Below, piece after piece: positions 15,001 through 23,913 of a stretch of 41,335 bases of DNA (position 1 is the stretch's first letter; every line of letters begins with the position of its first letter). The stretch covers positions 1-41,335 of the forward strand of contig CADCPG010000048.1 in assembly GCA_902803255.1 (NCBI GenBank), given 5' to 3'. Both the position numbers and the translations under genes were made by a program. Below the pieces are notes generated by a model. It was not told the DNA's origin. It searched no databases and saw nothing but the letters and a program-made list of their open reading frames with translations. This DNA comes from an uncultured Ruminococcus sp. (GTDB lineage: Bacteria > Bacillota > Clostridia > Oscillospirales > CAG-272).

Positions 15001-15543
15001 TCAGCCCGCGGCCTGGAGCGGACTCACCGTCTTCACTTTGCCGTCGAACTGCGCGAGCCGGGTGTGGAGCGACATCTCCCTGCCGACCGCCACCGGTTCC
15101 CCGCCGGCGTCGAGCCTGCCCGCCGCCGAATCGGTGAGGACGCACTTCATGACGATGGTTATGTCGACATAGGTGTCGGCGGGATACGGGATCCCGACGA
15201 TGCTCTCGCCCGCGACGCTCTCGATCCGCGACGGCACCACGTTGCAGCTCAGAACGGTTCCGATCACGTCGCCGTCGCCGTTGCGAAGCTCGGTCCCCTC
15301 GGCGAGGCCGCCGACGGTCAGCTGAGCGACGTCAGCCTTTTCGACCGACAGCTCAACCCGGAAGTCGTGCCTGTTTCCCGCCATCTTCTCGAGCGGGATG
15401 AACCGCAGCGCCGCGGCGAGGACTATCGCGGCGAGCGCGACGATCACGAAGACGTCGAGCACTCCGAAGCCGCGCCCCCTCAGCGCCGAGCGTCTGCCGT
15501 TCTTTTCTTCTCTCTCTTTGAACGTACCCATTTCCGTCCCCAC
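15001..15543 (-). CDS. DUF4330-like single-pass membrane protein (copy 2)
   Basis: This 180-residue protein has a basic cytoplasmic N-terminus, one membrane helix at about residues 26-48 (GVLDVFVIVALAAIVLAAALRF), and an extracytoplasmic domain beginning VELSVEKADVAQL with GDGDVIGTVLS, a small beta-rich fold. This layout matches DUF4330 proteins, whose function is unknown. It lies four bases downstream of a second protein of the same design, so the two form a tandem pair in one transcript with the Wzy-like ligase. The extracytoplasmic parts share the pattern of a 'VG/AGGKVxD..G..xGTV' strand-turn-strand. It may form a hetero-oligomer with its paralogue; that is inference. Confidence 0.72.
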   Translation of the reverse strand: MGTEMGTFKEREEKNGRRSALRGRGFGVLDVFVIVALAAIVLAAALRFIPLEKMAGNRHDFRVELSVEKADVAQLTVGGLAEGTELRNGDGDVIGTVLSCNVVPSRIESVAGESIVGIPYPADTYVDITIVMKCVLTDSAAGRLDAGGEPVAVGREMSLHTRLAQFDGKVKTVSPLQAAG

Positions 15544-15547
15544 CTTC

Positions 15548-16168
15548 TCAGTCAGCGACTGTCAGCGAGCGGCAGCGTCCCTGCCCTTCGAAATCGGGCG
15601 TGATCACCGAATAGACGGCTCCGACCGAGATCCTGACGCCGTCGGTCTCGAGCGCTCCGCGCGTCTGCCGGGCGTCGGCCGATATCGTGAGCGTGAGGTC
15701 GGACAGGTCATCCGAATAGGCGGCCACGACGGCTCCGGAGGTCTCGGAATAGACGTACTCGCGGTGCTTTTCCTCGGCGGCTGACACGACGGTCCCGAGC
15801 ACCCTGCCGTCGGGATCGGTGACTTTGCCTCCCGCCGCGATGTGCCCGGCCGTGCCGGCGGGCACCTTCTCGAAGGTCACCCGGTATTCGATGAGAGCGT
15901 TCGCCGCCCGGCCGCTCCGGCCCGAGAACAGGCCGGGAAAATACGCGTAGACTATCATAGCGGCTGCTGCGACGAGAAGTATGATGATCGAAAGATCGAT
16001 TATGTTGAACTTTCCGCGGCTCTTCTTTTTCCGGGCGGGCGGCGCCTGCGCGAGATCGGAAAGGGCTGGATCGGGCTCGGCGCTCCGCACCGTCACGATC
16101 TCATCCCCGTATCCGGGATACGCGCCGCCGGACATGCCGGATGCGTTTATTCTATCCTCATTTTCCAT
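15548..16168 (-). CDS. DUF4330-like single-pass membrane protein (copy 1)
   Basis: This 206-residue protein has a disordered, acidic-then-basic N-terminus (to about residue 50), the sequence KFNIIDLSIIILLVAAAAMIVY that is typical of DUF4330 entry helices, and an extracytoplasmic domain with VTFEKVPAGTAGHI, GKVTDPDGRVLGTV and a C-terminal beta-rich region. It is a paralogue of the protein encoded immediately downstream. It follows the O-antigen-ligase-like gene by about 64 bases. No catalytic motif is seen. Location beside a polysaccharide ligase suggests a surface-assembly role, but the family has no established function. Confidence 0.78.
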   Translation of the reverse strand: MENEDRINASGMSGGAYPGYGDEIVTVRSAEPDPALSDLAQAPPARKKKSRGKFNIIDLSIIILLVAAAAMIVYAYFPGLFSGRSGRAANALIEYRVTFEKVPAGTAGHIAAGGKVTDPDGRVLGTVVSAAEEKHREYVYSETSGAVVAAYSDDLSDLTLTISADARQTRGALETDGVRISVGAVYSVITPDFEGQGRCRSLTVAD

Positions 16169-16231
16169 CGGTAGGGACCTTTCTGTAGGTGTCTTTTGCG
16201 CCGGTCACTCTTCTTCCGTTTCCCGGCTTCG

Positions 16232-18160
16232 TCAGGAATAGTCGCTCATCTTTTCCCTGTCCTTGGTCTCGAAGATCAGGTCCGCGGACGCCGAGGCGAG
16301 CCCGGCGACGCAGCAGAACAGGAAGAAGACCCTGTAATTGTAAAGCGTATAGTCGAAGACTCCCGAGACGAGCAGCGCCGCCACCGAGGCCGCGAACGAG
16401 GCGCACATGCCACCCTGACCGCGCTTGAGAGTCGGGCCGTTCGAACAGGCGAGCAGGGCTCCGGCGCATTTGCGGAAGAGCGCGATCCCCGAGAGCACGA
16501 GCATGACGAGCGCCGGAAGTCCGGCGGTGAGAAGCAATTGAAGATATATGCTGTGTGAATGCGGGGCTCCCGTGGTTCCCGGAAGCGAATAGTTGAGATA
16601 AACGTTCCGAAACGCGATGTCGCCGGCTCCTCCCCCTGTGAAAAGGAAGTCGCGGAGCGCGGACACGCAGGCGTTCCAGATCCTTACGCGGTATCCGTTG
16701 GCGGTGTCGGCGGCTGAAAACATGTACGATAGTCTTTTTCCCACCGTCTGCGGGAAGGCGGCGGCGCACAGGCAGCCGGCCCCCAGCGCGGCCGGGACCG
16801 CGGCGAGTCCGCGCGCAGACACGCATACGCACAGCACGACCGCTCCGGCGGCTAGGCCGGCCCAGCCGCTTCGCGACCAGGTGAGGACGGAGCATACCGC
16901 GACCGCGGCCGACGACAGCAGCGACAGCGTCTTCAGCCCGGCGCCCTCCCCGGAGACGAGGGGACGCAGGACTACGGGAAACGCCAGCGCGAGATATGCC
17001 GCCAGCATGTTCGGATTCTCAAATACCGAAGTTACCCGTCCCGGTATCGCCGAAAACAGCGACTCGTCGAGCCAGTCGAAGGCAGCAGTTCCGGCGACGA
17101 ACTGGGCGATGCCGATGAGCGATATCACGGTGGCGGGGACGGCTATGGCGGTCGAAGCGTGACGGAGCCTCTTTTCGCTTCCGGCCATACTGTGAGTCAG
17201 GAAATATCCCGACGCCAGCGCGCACATGAGCAGCGCCGTCCTCATTGAATAAGCGCTGCCGTAGGATATCCCCGAGAGCAGTATCGCGAACATCAGAAGC
17301 AGAACGGGCACTTCCGAAGGGGTAAGGCGTAACACCCTCCGCCCTCTTATGAGCTTCCCGAGCCATCCGACGAAGACCGCGACGAGCAGCACTCCCAGGG
17401 TGAGCGAGGGCGAGCGGAAGAGCGACATGAACGGGGCCGCCGCGATGAGCAGTACGATCCCCGAATCGGGGAATTTCAGCAGGAAGACCACGGCGAGGAA
17501 GGAGAGCCACAGCTCTAGGACCTCCCCGGGCGGTATGAACAGCGTCGCGGCCCCGCTGAGGAGACCGGCAAGCACCGCGAAGGGCACCGGACGGCCGCCC
17601 GCCGGCGGAAGTCCGAGCTTTTCGGGGAGCAGCCCCATCCCGTCGGTCAGGATCTCCCTGAAGAGACGGCTGCCGTCGAGCAGTTCAGATACCGATCTGT
17701 CGGTGAAAAACAGCGGAATGAAGCACGCCGTGAGCAGGAGCGGAAGAGCCATCGATCTCACCGCCGGCGCGACCGAGAAACCGCTCGCCGAAAAGAACCG
17801 GGGGATCATCACGGCGGCCGACGAGGCCGAGAACGAAAGGACGAACGCGGCGTATGCCTTGGCCGGAAGTCTGACGAGTCCCGTTCCGACGCGCTCGCCG
17901 AGTCCGGCAAGGCACGAGGTCTCATAGGCTTCCGACAGAGTCCGGAGCAGCTTCATGCGAAGTCCCCCGAGACCGGTGAAGAGCCTGTAGAAGAATGAGC
18001 CCTCCAGCCGCTCGAGGCTTTTTCCGTACGACATGGCCGCCGCGGCGGTCTTTCCGCGTCTGAACGCCCTTCCGGCGGCGTCGAAAATACTGCCGAAGAA
18101 ACCGGGAGAGCGCCCTGCCGTCCTGCCCGCCGTATTGTCCGTATTCGATTTTTTCTTCAT
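16232..18160 (-). CDS. O-antigen ligase / Wzy-type polymerase family membrane protein
   Basis: This 642-residue integral membrane protein has an estimated ten to thirteen membrane helices. After a soluble N-terminal segment of about 100 residues the helices begin near AYAAFVLSFSASSAAVM. The diagnostic Wzy_C/O-antigen-ligase region is present: SRSGWAGLAAG near residue 430, then a periplasmic-type loop GNGAGDIAF-like segment (GGGAGDIAFRNVYLNYS), and HSHSIYLQLLLTAGLPALVML with the conserved His. Such enzymes transfer or polymerise lipid-linked glycans outside the membrane. No clear Shine-Dalgarno is visible before ATG 18160. The gene lies 67 bases after trmD in the same direction and precedes the DUF4330 pair. 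It may work with the CpsBCD module at 2753-5056. Confidence 0.87.
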   Translation of the reverse strand: MKKKSNTDNTAGRTAGRSPGFFGSIFDAAGRAFRRGKTAAAAMSYGKSLERLEGSFFYRLFTGLGGLRMKLLRTLSEAYETSCLAGLGERVGTGLVRLPAKAYAAFVLSFSASSAAVMIPRFFSASGFSVAPAVRSMALPLLLTACFIPLFFTDRSVSELLDGSRLFREILTDGMGLLPEKLGLPPAGGRPVPFAVLAGLLSGAATLFIPPGEVLELWLSFLAVVFLLKFPDSGIVLLIAAAPFMSLFRSPSLTLGVLLVAVFVGWLGKLIRGRRVLRLTPSEVPVLLLMFAILLSGISYGSAYSMRTALLMCALASGYFLTHSMAGSEKRLRHASTAIAVPATVISLIGIAQFVAGTAAFDWLDESLFSAIPGRVTSVFENPNMLAAYLALAFPVVLRPLVSGEGAGLKTLSLLSSAAVAVCSVLTWSRSGWAGLAAGAVVLCVCVSARGLAAVPAALGAGCLCAAAFPQTVGKRLSYMFSAADTANGYRVRIWNACVSALRDFLFTGGGAGDIAFRNVYLNYSLPGTTGAPHSHSIYLQLLLTAGLPALVMLVLSGIALFRKCAGALLACSNGPTLKRGQGGMCASFAASVAALLVSGVFDYTLYNYRVFFLFCCVAGLASASADLIFETKDREKMSDYS

Positions 18161-18227
18161 TTACAGTAAATGCGGCGCGGCGGGAAAGCATCGCAGACTG
18201 CGCTGCGCGTCCCGGCAGAGTCCTGTG

Positions 18228-18950
18228 TCAGTCCCTGCCTTTTTCTCCGCCTGTCTCGCGCTTCCTCCTTTCGGTGAGGTCCGGCCTGCGCTCTTCGGTA
18301 AGCCGCAGGGCGGCTTCGGCGCGCCATCTGTCAACGGCGGCGTGGTCGCCTGAAAGCAGTATATCGGGGACCTTCAGTCCCCTGAACTCGTAAGGTCTCG
18401 TATATTGGGGATACTCGAGCAGGCCGTCCGAAAAGCTTTCCACGAGATGGCACTCCGGAGCCGAGAGCACTCCGGGGACGGTCCTCGCGACGGCGTCGAC
18501 GAGTATGCAGGCGGGGATCTCGCCTCCGGTGAGCACGTAGTCGCCGATCGAGATCTCCTCGTCGACGGCGAGTTCCAGCGCGCGTTCGTCGATGCCCTCG
18601 TAATGCCCGCACAGGAGTATGAGCCTGCCGTATTCCTCCGACAGCTCCGCGGCGCGCTTCTGGGTCAGCAGGGCTCCCTTCGGGGAGAGATAGATGACTC
18701 TCGTCGGGACGCCGGGGTCCTCGTCCCTCACGGCCTCGACCGCCTTCACCACGGGAGGGGCGGCGATCAGCATCCCCTTCCCTCCGCCGTACGGGGTGTC
18801 GTCCACCCTGCCGGTGCGGTTCCCGCTGAAATCGCGGAGGTTGTGCATACGCACATCGATCGCTCCGCTCCTTCTCGCCCGCCCGATTATGCTCTCGGAG
18901 AGGACATAGTCGACGAGGTCGGGGAAAAGGGTTATGATGTCGAATCTCAT
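18228..18950 (-). CDS. trmD: tRNA (guanine37-N1)-methyltransferase
   Basis: This 240-residue SPOUT-class enzyme methylates G37 next to the anticodon, preventing frameshifting. MRFDIITLFP is the usual start, DDTPYGGGKGM (residues 50-60) the conserved N-terminal loop, and LLCGHYEGIDERAL with EISIGDYVLTGGE the deep trefoil-knot SAM-binding region. The C-terminal part (GDHAAVDRWRAEAAL ... RRPDL) matches the tRNA-binding domain. Length is normal. Its ATG shares one base with the rimM stop (TGATG), so the two are coupled. The usual neighbours rpsP and rplS are not adjacent, which breaks the common rpsP-rimM-trmD-rplS operon. Confidence 0.95.
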   Translation of the reverse strand: MRFDIITLFPDLVDYVLSESIIGRARRSGAIDVRMHNLRDFSGNRTGRVDDTPYGGGKGMLIAAPPVVKAVEAVRDEDPGVPTRVIYLSPKGALLTQKRAAELSEEYGRLILLCGHYEGIDERALELAVDEEISIGDYVLTGGEIPACILVDAVARTVPGVLSAPECHLVESFSDGLLEYPQYTRPYEFRGLKVPDILLSGDHAAVDRWRAEAALRLTEERRPDLTERRKRETGGEKGRD

Positions 18951-19516
18951 CAGTCAAACATTCCTTCGATGGGTCTTACGTAGATGCCGCTTCCGGGGTC
19001 GATCCTGATCACGAACTCCTTCACGGCCGGCATCATGCGCTGGCCCGACGGGGTGTCGACGGTATAGACGTCCGACGCTCCCGCGTTGAATACGTCCGCG
19101 AGGCGCCCGTATTCCTTCCCGGTGTCGGCGTCGACGACCGGCAGGCCGATCAGGTCGGCGATGAAGAATGCCCCGTCGTCGAGCGGCAGATCGCTCTTCG
19201 CGGCATACGCGACGGCCCCTCTCATTGCCTCGGCGGCGTCGATGCCGTCGATGTCCGAGAGCTTCATGAAAACGTGGTTCCTGCTGACTTTCGCCGAGAG
19301 CACCCGGCGGCCGCGAAGCTCCCTGCCGTCGGCGAAATATATGACCTCCAGCGACGCGAGCACCGCGGGGGAGTCGCACCACGATTCGAGCTTGACCTCT
19401 CCGTCGAGTCCGCGCGTGTTAACTATTTTCCCGCATTCGAGGAACCCGTTCTCCGGGCGTCGCGAAGCGCTGTTCCGGTCCTGTCCCCGGACCTGTTTTC
19501 CGTCTTCTCCGGACAT
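18950..19516 (-). CDS. rimM: 16S rRNA processing / ribosome maturation factor RimM
   Basis: ATG 19516 is chosen because GGAGAGG is 11 bases upstream; a GTG 12 bases earlier directly abuts that Shine-Dalgarno and is unlikely. The 188-residue product has the RimM N-domain (CGKIVNTRGLDGEVKLESWCD) and a C-terminal PRC-barrel (FFIADLIGLPVVD ... IEGMF). It assists 30S assembly by binding S19. The first about 20 residues are charged and variable. It is the first gene after the promoter at 19558-19586 and is coupled to trmD. Confidence 0.93.
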   Translation of the reverse strand: MSGEDGKQVRGQDRNSASRRPENGFLECGKIVNTRGLDGEVKLESWCDSPAVLASLEVIYFADGRELRGRRVLSAKVSRNHVFMKLSDIDGIDAAEAMRGAVAYAAKSDLPLDDGAFFIADLIGLPVVDADTGKEYGRLADVFNAGASDVYTVDTPSGQRMMPAVKEFVIRIDPGSGIYVRPIEGMFD

Positions 19517-19557
19517 GGCAGGCCGCACCTCTCCAAACTAAAGATTTACTCAACATA

Positions 19558-19586
19558 ATTATAGCACATTACTGTTTTTTTTTCAA
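19558..19586 (-). promoter_or_regulatory. SigA promoter for rimM-trmD operon
   Basis: On the minus strand TTGAAA (19586-19581) and TATAAT (19563-19558) are separated by 17 bases. The -10 lies about 41 bases upstream of the rimM ATG. Confidence 0.88.
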
Positions 19587-19625
19587 GATGTAACGCGATT
19601 TTTGGGGCACACGCACAAATAACTC

Positions 19626-19654
19626 TTGATTAATCACGCCGATTATTGTATAAT
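19626..19654 (+). promoter_or_regulatory. SigA promoter for yajC
   Basis: TTGATT (19626-19631), a 17-base spacer and TATAAT (19649-19654). Transcription would begin near 19661. An ATG at 19670 would then be almost leaderless, which favours the later yajC start at 19730. Confidence 0.85.
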
Positions 19655-19729
19655 AAGTGATAAAGTTCAATGGCCGTCCCTGCCCGCGGGAAAAGCGCGG
19701 GGGACGGCAGGAAAGGCACGGACATACAA

Positions 19730-20185
19730 ATGCGATTCGTTTCACTACTGACCGCCTCCACCGCCCCGTCGGGCGCGGCGGGATTCTTCCAGCAGTACGG
19801 CATGATAATCCTCATCGTCGTGATGGTGGTCCTCCTCTATTTCGTCATGATACGTCCCCAGCGCAAGCAGGAGAAGGAGACCCGCGAGATGAGGAACAAC
19901 CTCGCCATCGGCGACGAGATCGTCACCATCGGCGGCATCGTCGGGATAATCATATCGATCAGCGGCGAGGACACCGTCACCATCGTCTCCTCGCGCGACC
20001 GCACGAGACTTCAGATCCTCCGCAGCTCGGTATCCAGAGTGCAGGTGCACGCCGGCGGCGGACAGCAGGCACAGTCTTCCGACCAGAAGGACGCGGGCGA
20101 CAAAAAGGACAACTCCGACAAAAAGAAGAATGCAGCCGGGGATGAGAGCAAACCCGCCGACAAACCGGAAAACGAAAAAAAATAA
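19730..20185 (+). CDS. yajC: Preprotein translocase subunit YajC
   Basis: The 151-residue product starts at ATG 19730, with AGGAAAGG 13 bases upstream. One membrane helix (GMIILIVVMVVLLYFVMIRPQ, near residues 23-43) is followed by the signature RPQRKQEKETREM, then GDEIVTIGGIVGII and the small SH3-like YajC domain. YajC associates with SecDF and the Sec translocon. The last 45 residues are a hydrophilic Lys/Asp/Glu/Gln-rich tail that is longer than usual. secD and secF are not adjacent; the next gene encodes a substrate-binding lipoprotein from its own promoter. Confidence 0.9.
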   Translation: MRFVSLLTASTAPSGAAGFFQQYGMIILIVVMVVLLYFVMIRPQRKQEKETREMRNNLAIGDEIVTIGGIVGIIISISGEDTVTIVSSRDRTRLQILRSSVSRVQVHAGGGQQAQSSDQKDAGDKKDNSDKKKNAAGDESKPADKPENEKK

Positions 20186-20207
20186 TCTCCCGCGTGCGCA
20201 AAACCGG

Positions 20208-20236
20208 TTGCAAAACGCGGCTGATAATGGTATAAT
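20208..20236 (+). promoter_or_regulatory. SigA promoter for the OppA-like gene
   Basis: TTGCAA (20208-20213), a 17-base spacer and TATAAT (20231-20236). A second TATAAT-like hexamer overlaps a few bases further on. AAGGAGG near 20275 is followed about 11 bases later by the ATG at 20293. Confidence 0.82.
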
Positions 20237-20292
20237 AATATTATAATCTTTTTTCTCCGTAAAGAAACACCTGCAAGGAGGACTTCCCCACC

Positions 20293-22149
20293 ATGTCAAA
20301 GCGCATTACCGCTTTATTACTCACAGCGCTGGTTCTCGTCGGCTGTCTGGCAGGATGCTATGACAGGAAGATCGACGGCGAAAACGTCTTCGGCGCCGAG
20401 ATCACGCTGTACCTGACCGATCCGGTCTACGAGCTCGACCCGGCGCTCTGCCTGAACAATGACTCGGCATACCAGCTCTGTTCACTGCTCTACGATACGC
20501 TCTTCAAGATCGACGCGAACGGAAAGCTCGTCCCCTCGATCGCCGAGAGTTACGAGATAATCAAGAACGAGAAGAAACACGAATACAAAATGAACATCAC
20601 CCTCCGCAGCGGGAACAGCTGGTCCGACGGCATCTATGTGTCGGCCGAAGACTGCATCTACGCGTGGAAGAGAGTTCTCGACCCCGAATTCAACAGTGAG
20701 GCCTGCTGCCTGCTCTACGACATACTCAACGCCAGAGAGGCCAAGCAGGGCGACTGCTCGATCGACGACGTCGGCATCTACGCGATCGACGAGCTGGTGC
20801 TCCAGATCACATTCGTCGGTGACATCGACTACAACGCCTTCCTTCTCAACCTCACCAGCGTCGCGCTGGCCCCGCTGCGCGAACGCATCGTCGAAAAGAA
20901 CGGCGACTGGGCAAAGAAGCCGGCCACCACGGTCAACTCCGGCCCCTTCATGCTCCGCCGCGTCAACTACGGCTTCGACACCGCCAACACTCCCGATTCC
21001 TCGTACGCCTCGATGACGCTCGAGCGCAACTCGTTCTACCGCCGCGGCAAGGACTCAAAGCACCTTGACGAGAGCGTCACCCCCTACAGACTGATCGTCG
21101 ACTTCTCGAGGACCAAGGAGGAACAGCTCGCCGACTTCGCCGAAGGAAAGATCTTCTACGTCGGCGATATCGCGCTGAGCGCCCGCGCCAACTACAAAGA
21201 CACCGCCGTCATCAACGATCTCCTTTCCACCCATACATATTACCTCAACGAAAAGGCTGACATCGCAAAGGCCGACGGCACGACCGAGAAGCTCTTCGCC
21301 GACAGGAACATCCGCCTTGCCCTCTCGGCCGCGATCGACCGCGAGGCAATAGCGGCGCAGGTCGTATTCGCGAAGGCGGCTTCCGCCATCGTTCCCGGCA
21401 AGGTATTCGAGGCCGGAAGCGTCAAGACGCTGTTCCGGAGCGTCGGCGGCGATCTGATAAAGACTACCGCCGATACTTCCGCCGCGGCCGGATTCATCTC
21501 CGCCTCCGGAAAGAACCCCGCCGACTACACCTTCTCGATCAGCGTCCGCGCCGACGACGAGGTCCACGTCGCGATAGCCGATGCGGTCTGCGAGTCCTGG
21601 AAGCAGCTCGGGTTCAACGTCTCGGTCAACAAGGTCCAGCTCTCTGTCAACGACGAGAAGCTCGCCGGTGAAGACGTCAAGGATATCTACGACGACAACT
21701 TCTGCGAGAGGTTCTACGACGGCAGATTCGAAGTCGCCGCGATCGACCTCATCGCCAACACGCCCGACGCCTACTCCGTCCTCGCGCCCTTCGCCACCGA
21801 CTATTCCGGCCAGGGTCAGGCCATGACATCGGACGAATACATCGACGTCCCGCACAAGACCGGCTATTCCGACGAAGCCTACGATGCCATCATAGACAAG
21901 GCGTTCGGCGCCGCGAACTCCGCCGACAGGGCGGCCGCGCTGCATGAAGCCGAAGCCAAGCTCATGGAAGACATGCCCGTCATCCCGATCCTCTTCAACC
22001 AGGATGCGTACCTCATCTCCGGCGATCTTTCGAAAGTCAAAGTCGACTACTTCGGCGGCAAGATATTCACAAAGGCCAAACTCAAGAACTACATCGACTA
22101 CATCGTGATCACGACCGAAGAGGAAGAGGAGAAAAAAGAGGCTGAATAA
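20293..22149 (+). CDS. Peptide ABC transporter substrate-binding lipoprotein (OppA/DppA type, SBP_bac_5)
   Basis: This 618-residue secreted protein has a signal peptide with two possible lipobox cysteines (LVGC, then LAGC). The SBP family 5 layout is clear: DPVYELDPALCLNNDSAYQL, LLYDTLFKIDANGKLVPSIAESYE, an SWSDGIYVSAEDCIYAWKR segment, NSGPFMLRR, and RNIRLALSAAIDREAI. These proteins capture oligopeptides or similar ligands and deliver them to an ABC permease. No permease or ATPase genes follow, so this is an orphan. Before the stop the C-terminus is strongly acidic/basic (TTEEEEEKKEAE). Ligand is unknown. Confidence 0.9.
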   Translation: MSKRITALLLTALVLVGCLAGCYDRKIDGENVFGAEITLYLTDPVYELDPALCLNNDSAYQLCSLLYDTLFKIDANGKLVPSIAESYEIIKNEKKHEYKMNITLRSGNSWSDGIYVSAEDCIYAWKRVLDPEFNSEACCLLYDILNAREAKQGDCSIDDVGIYAIDELVLQITFVGDIDYNAFLLNLTSVALAPLRERIVEKNGDWAKKPATTVNSGPFMLRRVNYGFDTANTPDSSYASMTLERNSFYRRGKDSKHLDESVTPYRLIVDFSRTKEEQLADFAEGKIFYVGDIALSARANYKDTAVINDLLSTHTYYLNEKADIAKADGTTEKLFADRNIRLALSAAIDREAIAAQVVFAKAASAIVPGKVFEAGSVKTLFRSVGGDLIKTTADTSAAAGFISASGKNPADYTFSISVRADDEVHVAIADAVCESWKQLGFNVSVNKVQLSVNDEKLAGEDVKDIYDDNFCERFYDGRFEVAAIDLIANTPDAYSVLAPFATDYSGQGQAMTSDEYIDVPHKTGYSDEAYDAIIDKAFGAANSADRAAALHEAEAKLMEDMPVIPILFNQDAYLISGDLSKVKVDYFGGKIFTKAKLKNYIDYIVITTEEEEEKKEAE

Positions 22150-22373
22150 AGCCCCGTCTCCGGCACTCCGCCGCCCTTTCCGCTCCTCATCCCCCCACCC
22201 CGCTGCTATGCCATCCCGCCGAGGGTGACGGCAGACGGGCTATGATGAGCAAACATACGCACAGACGCATATACGCATATACGCACAGACACACAAACAG
22301 AAGAAACCGGGACGGACATCCGGTCCCGGGCGAATGAGCCTTAATTACAAATATTGAAAGGAATCAAACGAAG
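22150..22373. other. Intergenic region between two substrate-binding protein genes
   Basis: No gene is supported in these 224 bases. They contain a 12-base direct repeat ATACGCACAGAC at 22255-22266 and 22279-22290 (24-base period) within a CA/TA-rich stretch, and a seven-pair hairpin CCGGGAC/GTCCCGG at 22307-22329 just before the next gene. No clean promoter or terminator is seen, so the downstream gene may be reached by read-through. Confidence 0.6.
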
Positions 22374-23876
22374 ATGATGAAAAAGCATTCCGTTGCCATT
22401 CTTTCCATTCTCCTCGCCGCGATGTTCGCTATCTCCCTGCTTTCGTCCTGCGCGGCCCCGGGCGGAACCGACAGCAAGACGGATGAAGTATCCGGAGCCG
22501 CCGGATCATCAGCGGATATCACCACGGCATCGATGTACGACGATGAGGGTTACCTGCTTGACGACCTGCCGGCAGACCTGAAATTCGGCGACACCCTCTC
22601 TATCCTCCGCTGGGAGGACGTCGAGCACCCCGAATTCGACGTTGAGGAGCAGACCGGCGACCTCATACTCGACCAGCTCTTCTCCAGAAACCAGACCGTC
22701 GAGACGAGACTCGGCCTGACGATCGAATGGCACGCGATAAAGGGCAACAGCGATAACAGATCGAACTGGAACAACCACCTTATCAACAAGGCCAAGAGCG
22801 GCGACGCCGACTACGACGTCCTCGCCAGCTATTCCCTTTCCATTGCGATGAACGCGAGCAGCGGACTGCTCACCGACATGCTCAACACCTCGACCTGCCC
22901 CTACCTCAACTTCTCGCAGCCCTGGTGGTCCGATCTCCTCGTCGAACAGGCCACGATCCTCGGCAAACTCTACTTCGCTTCGGGAGACATCTCGAGGAAC
23001 GCCCTCGAGATGATGTACGTCTGCTTCGTGAACAACGAGCTGCTCTCCAAGTACAACCTGGAGAACCCGCAGAAGTACGTCGAATCGGGCGACTGGACAT
23101 ATGACAAGTTCATCGAGATGTGCCAGGGCGTCTACGAAGGCGCCGGCACCAAGGACGCCGATGCCGACACGTTCGGCTATATGTGCTCGGGAATCCACAA
23201 CGACCCGTGGTTCTACGGTTCGGGAGCCACGATCTGCGAAAAGGATGAGAACGGCTATATCGTTTCCTCCGAGTCGATGTTCGGCGAGCGCGTCGTCGAC
23301 ACCCTCGACAAGATGATAGGCCTCTTCGGCTCGCCGTACGGCATATACACCGACAGCGTCAAGCATCAGAAAGCCTTCCGCGACAACCGTATCCTCTTCT
23401 GCACCGACAGGTGCCGCTGCTCTCACAAGGTCTTTGCCGAGAACGCCGACTGCAAGTACGTCGTCGTTCCCTGCCCGAAGTACAACAAGGACCAGGACCG
23501 CTTCTACACCGTGATGGGCAACCCCTTCACCCTCTACGCGATCGCGGCCAACTGCGAGGACAAGGCGAAAGCCTCCGCCTTCGTCGAGTGCATGGCTTCC
23601 GAGGGATACCGCAAGGTCACCCCGGCCGTCTTTGAGCTCTCCCTCAAGACAAAATACGTCGACGACCCGACATCGGGCGAGATGTATGACATAATCCGCG
23701 AGAGCCTCACCTACGACCTCGGCAGGATCTTCTCCAACGACCTCATCGGTCAGGGCGACTTCCGCAGCGCCATATCGATGGCCTCCAACAGCTGGATGAC
23801 GAGAAAAGTCGGCATCGAGAAGAGGCTCGACTCGCTCACCAAGAAGCTTATGCAGTCCTTTGAGTCGCTCGGCTGA
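22374..23876 (+). CDS. Extracellular solute-binding lipoprotein (family 1-like)
   Basis: This 500-residue protein has a clear lipoprotein signal peptide (HSVAILSILLAAMFAISLLSS then C, Cys near residue 26) followed by a Gly/Ser/Thr/Asp-rich linker to about residue 65. The mature part shows the SBP family 1 pattern: DYDVLASYSLSIAM, FVNNELLSKYNL, WTYDKFIEMCQ, FRDNRILF and a C-terminal ALIGQGDF-like helix region. Such proteins usually bind oligosaccharides for ABC import. As with the preceding gene no permease is adjacent. AAAGGAA lies 11 bases before the ATG. Members of this kind are expanded in polysaccharide-using Clostridia, but the ligand here is not deducible. Confidence 0.85.
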   Translation: MMKKHSVAILSILLAAMFAISLLSSCAAPGGTDSKTDEVSGAAGSSADITTASMYDDEGYLLDDLPADLKFGDTLSILRWEDVEHPEFDVEEQTGDLILDQLFSRNQTVETRLGLTIEWHAIKGNSDNRSNWNNHLINKAKSGDADYDVLASYSLSIAMNASSGLLTDMLNTSTCPYLNFSQPWWSDLLVEQATILGKLYFASGDISRNALEMMYVCFVNNELLSKYNLENPQKYVESGDWTYDKFIEMCQGVYEGAGTKDADADTFGYMCSGIHNDPWFYGSGATICEKDENGYIVSSESMFGERVVDTLDKMIGLFGSPYGIYTDSVKHQKAFRDNRILFCTDRCRCSHKVFAENADCKYVVVPCPKYNKDQDRFYTVMGNPFTLYAIAANCEDKAKASAFVECMASEGYRKVTPAVFELSLKTKYVDDPTSGEMYDIIRESLTYDLGRIFSNDLIGQGDFRSAISMASNSWMTRKVGIEKRLDSLTKKLMQSFESLG

Positions 23877-23913
23877 AATGCCGGCCTCTGAAACTGAAAG
23901 CAGATCATATCCT

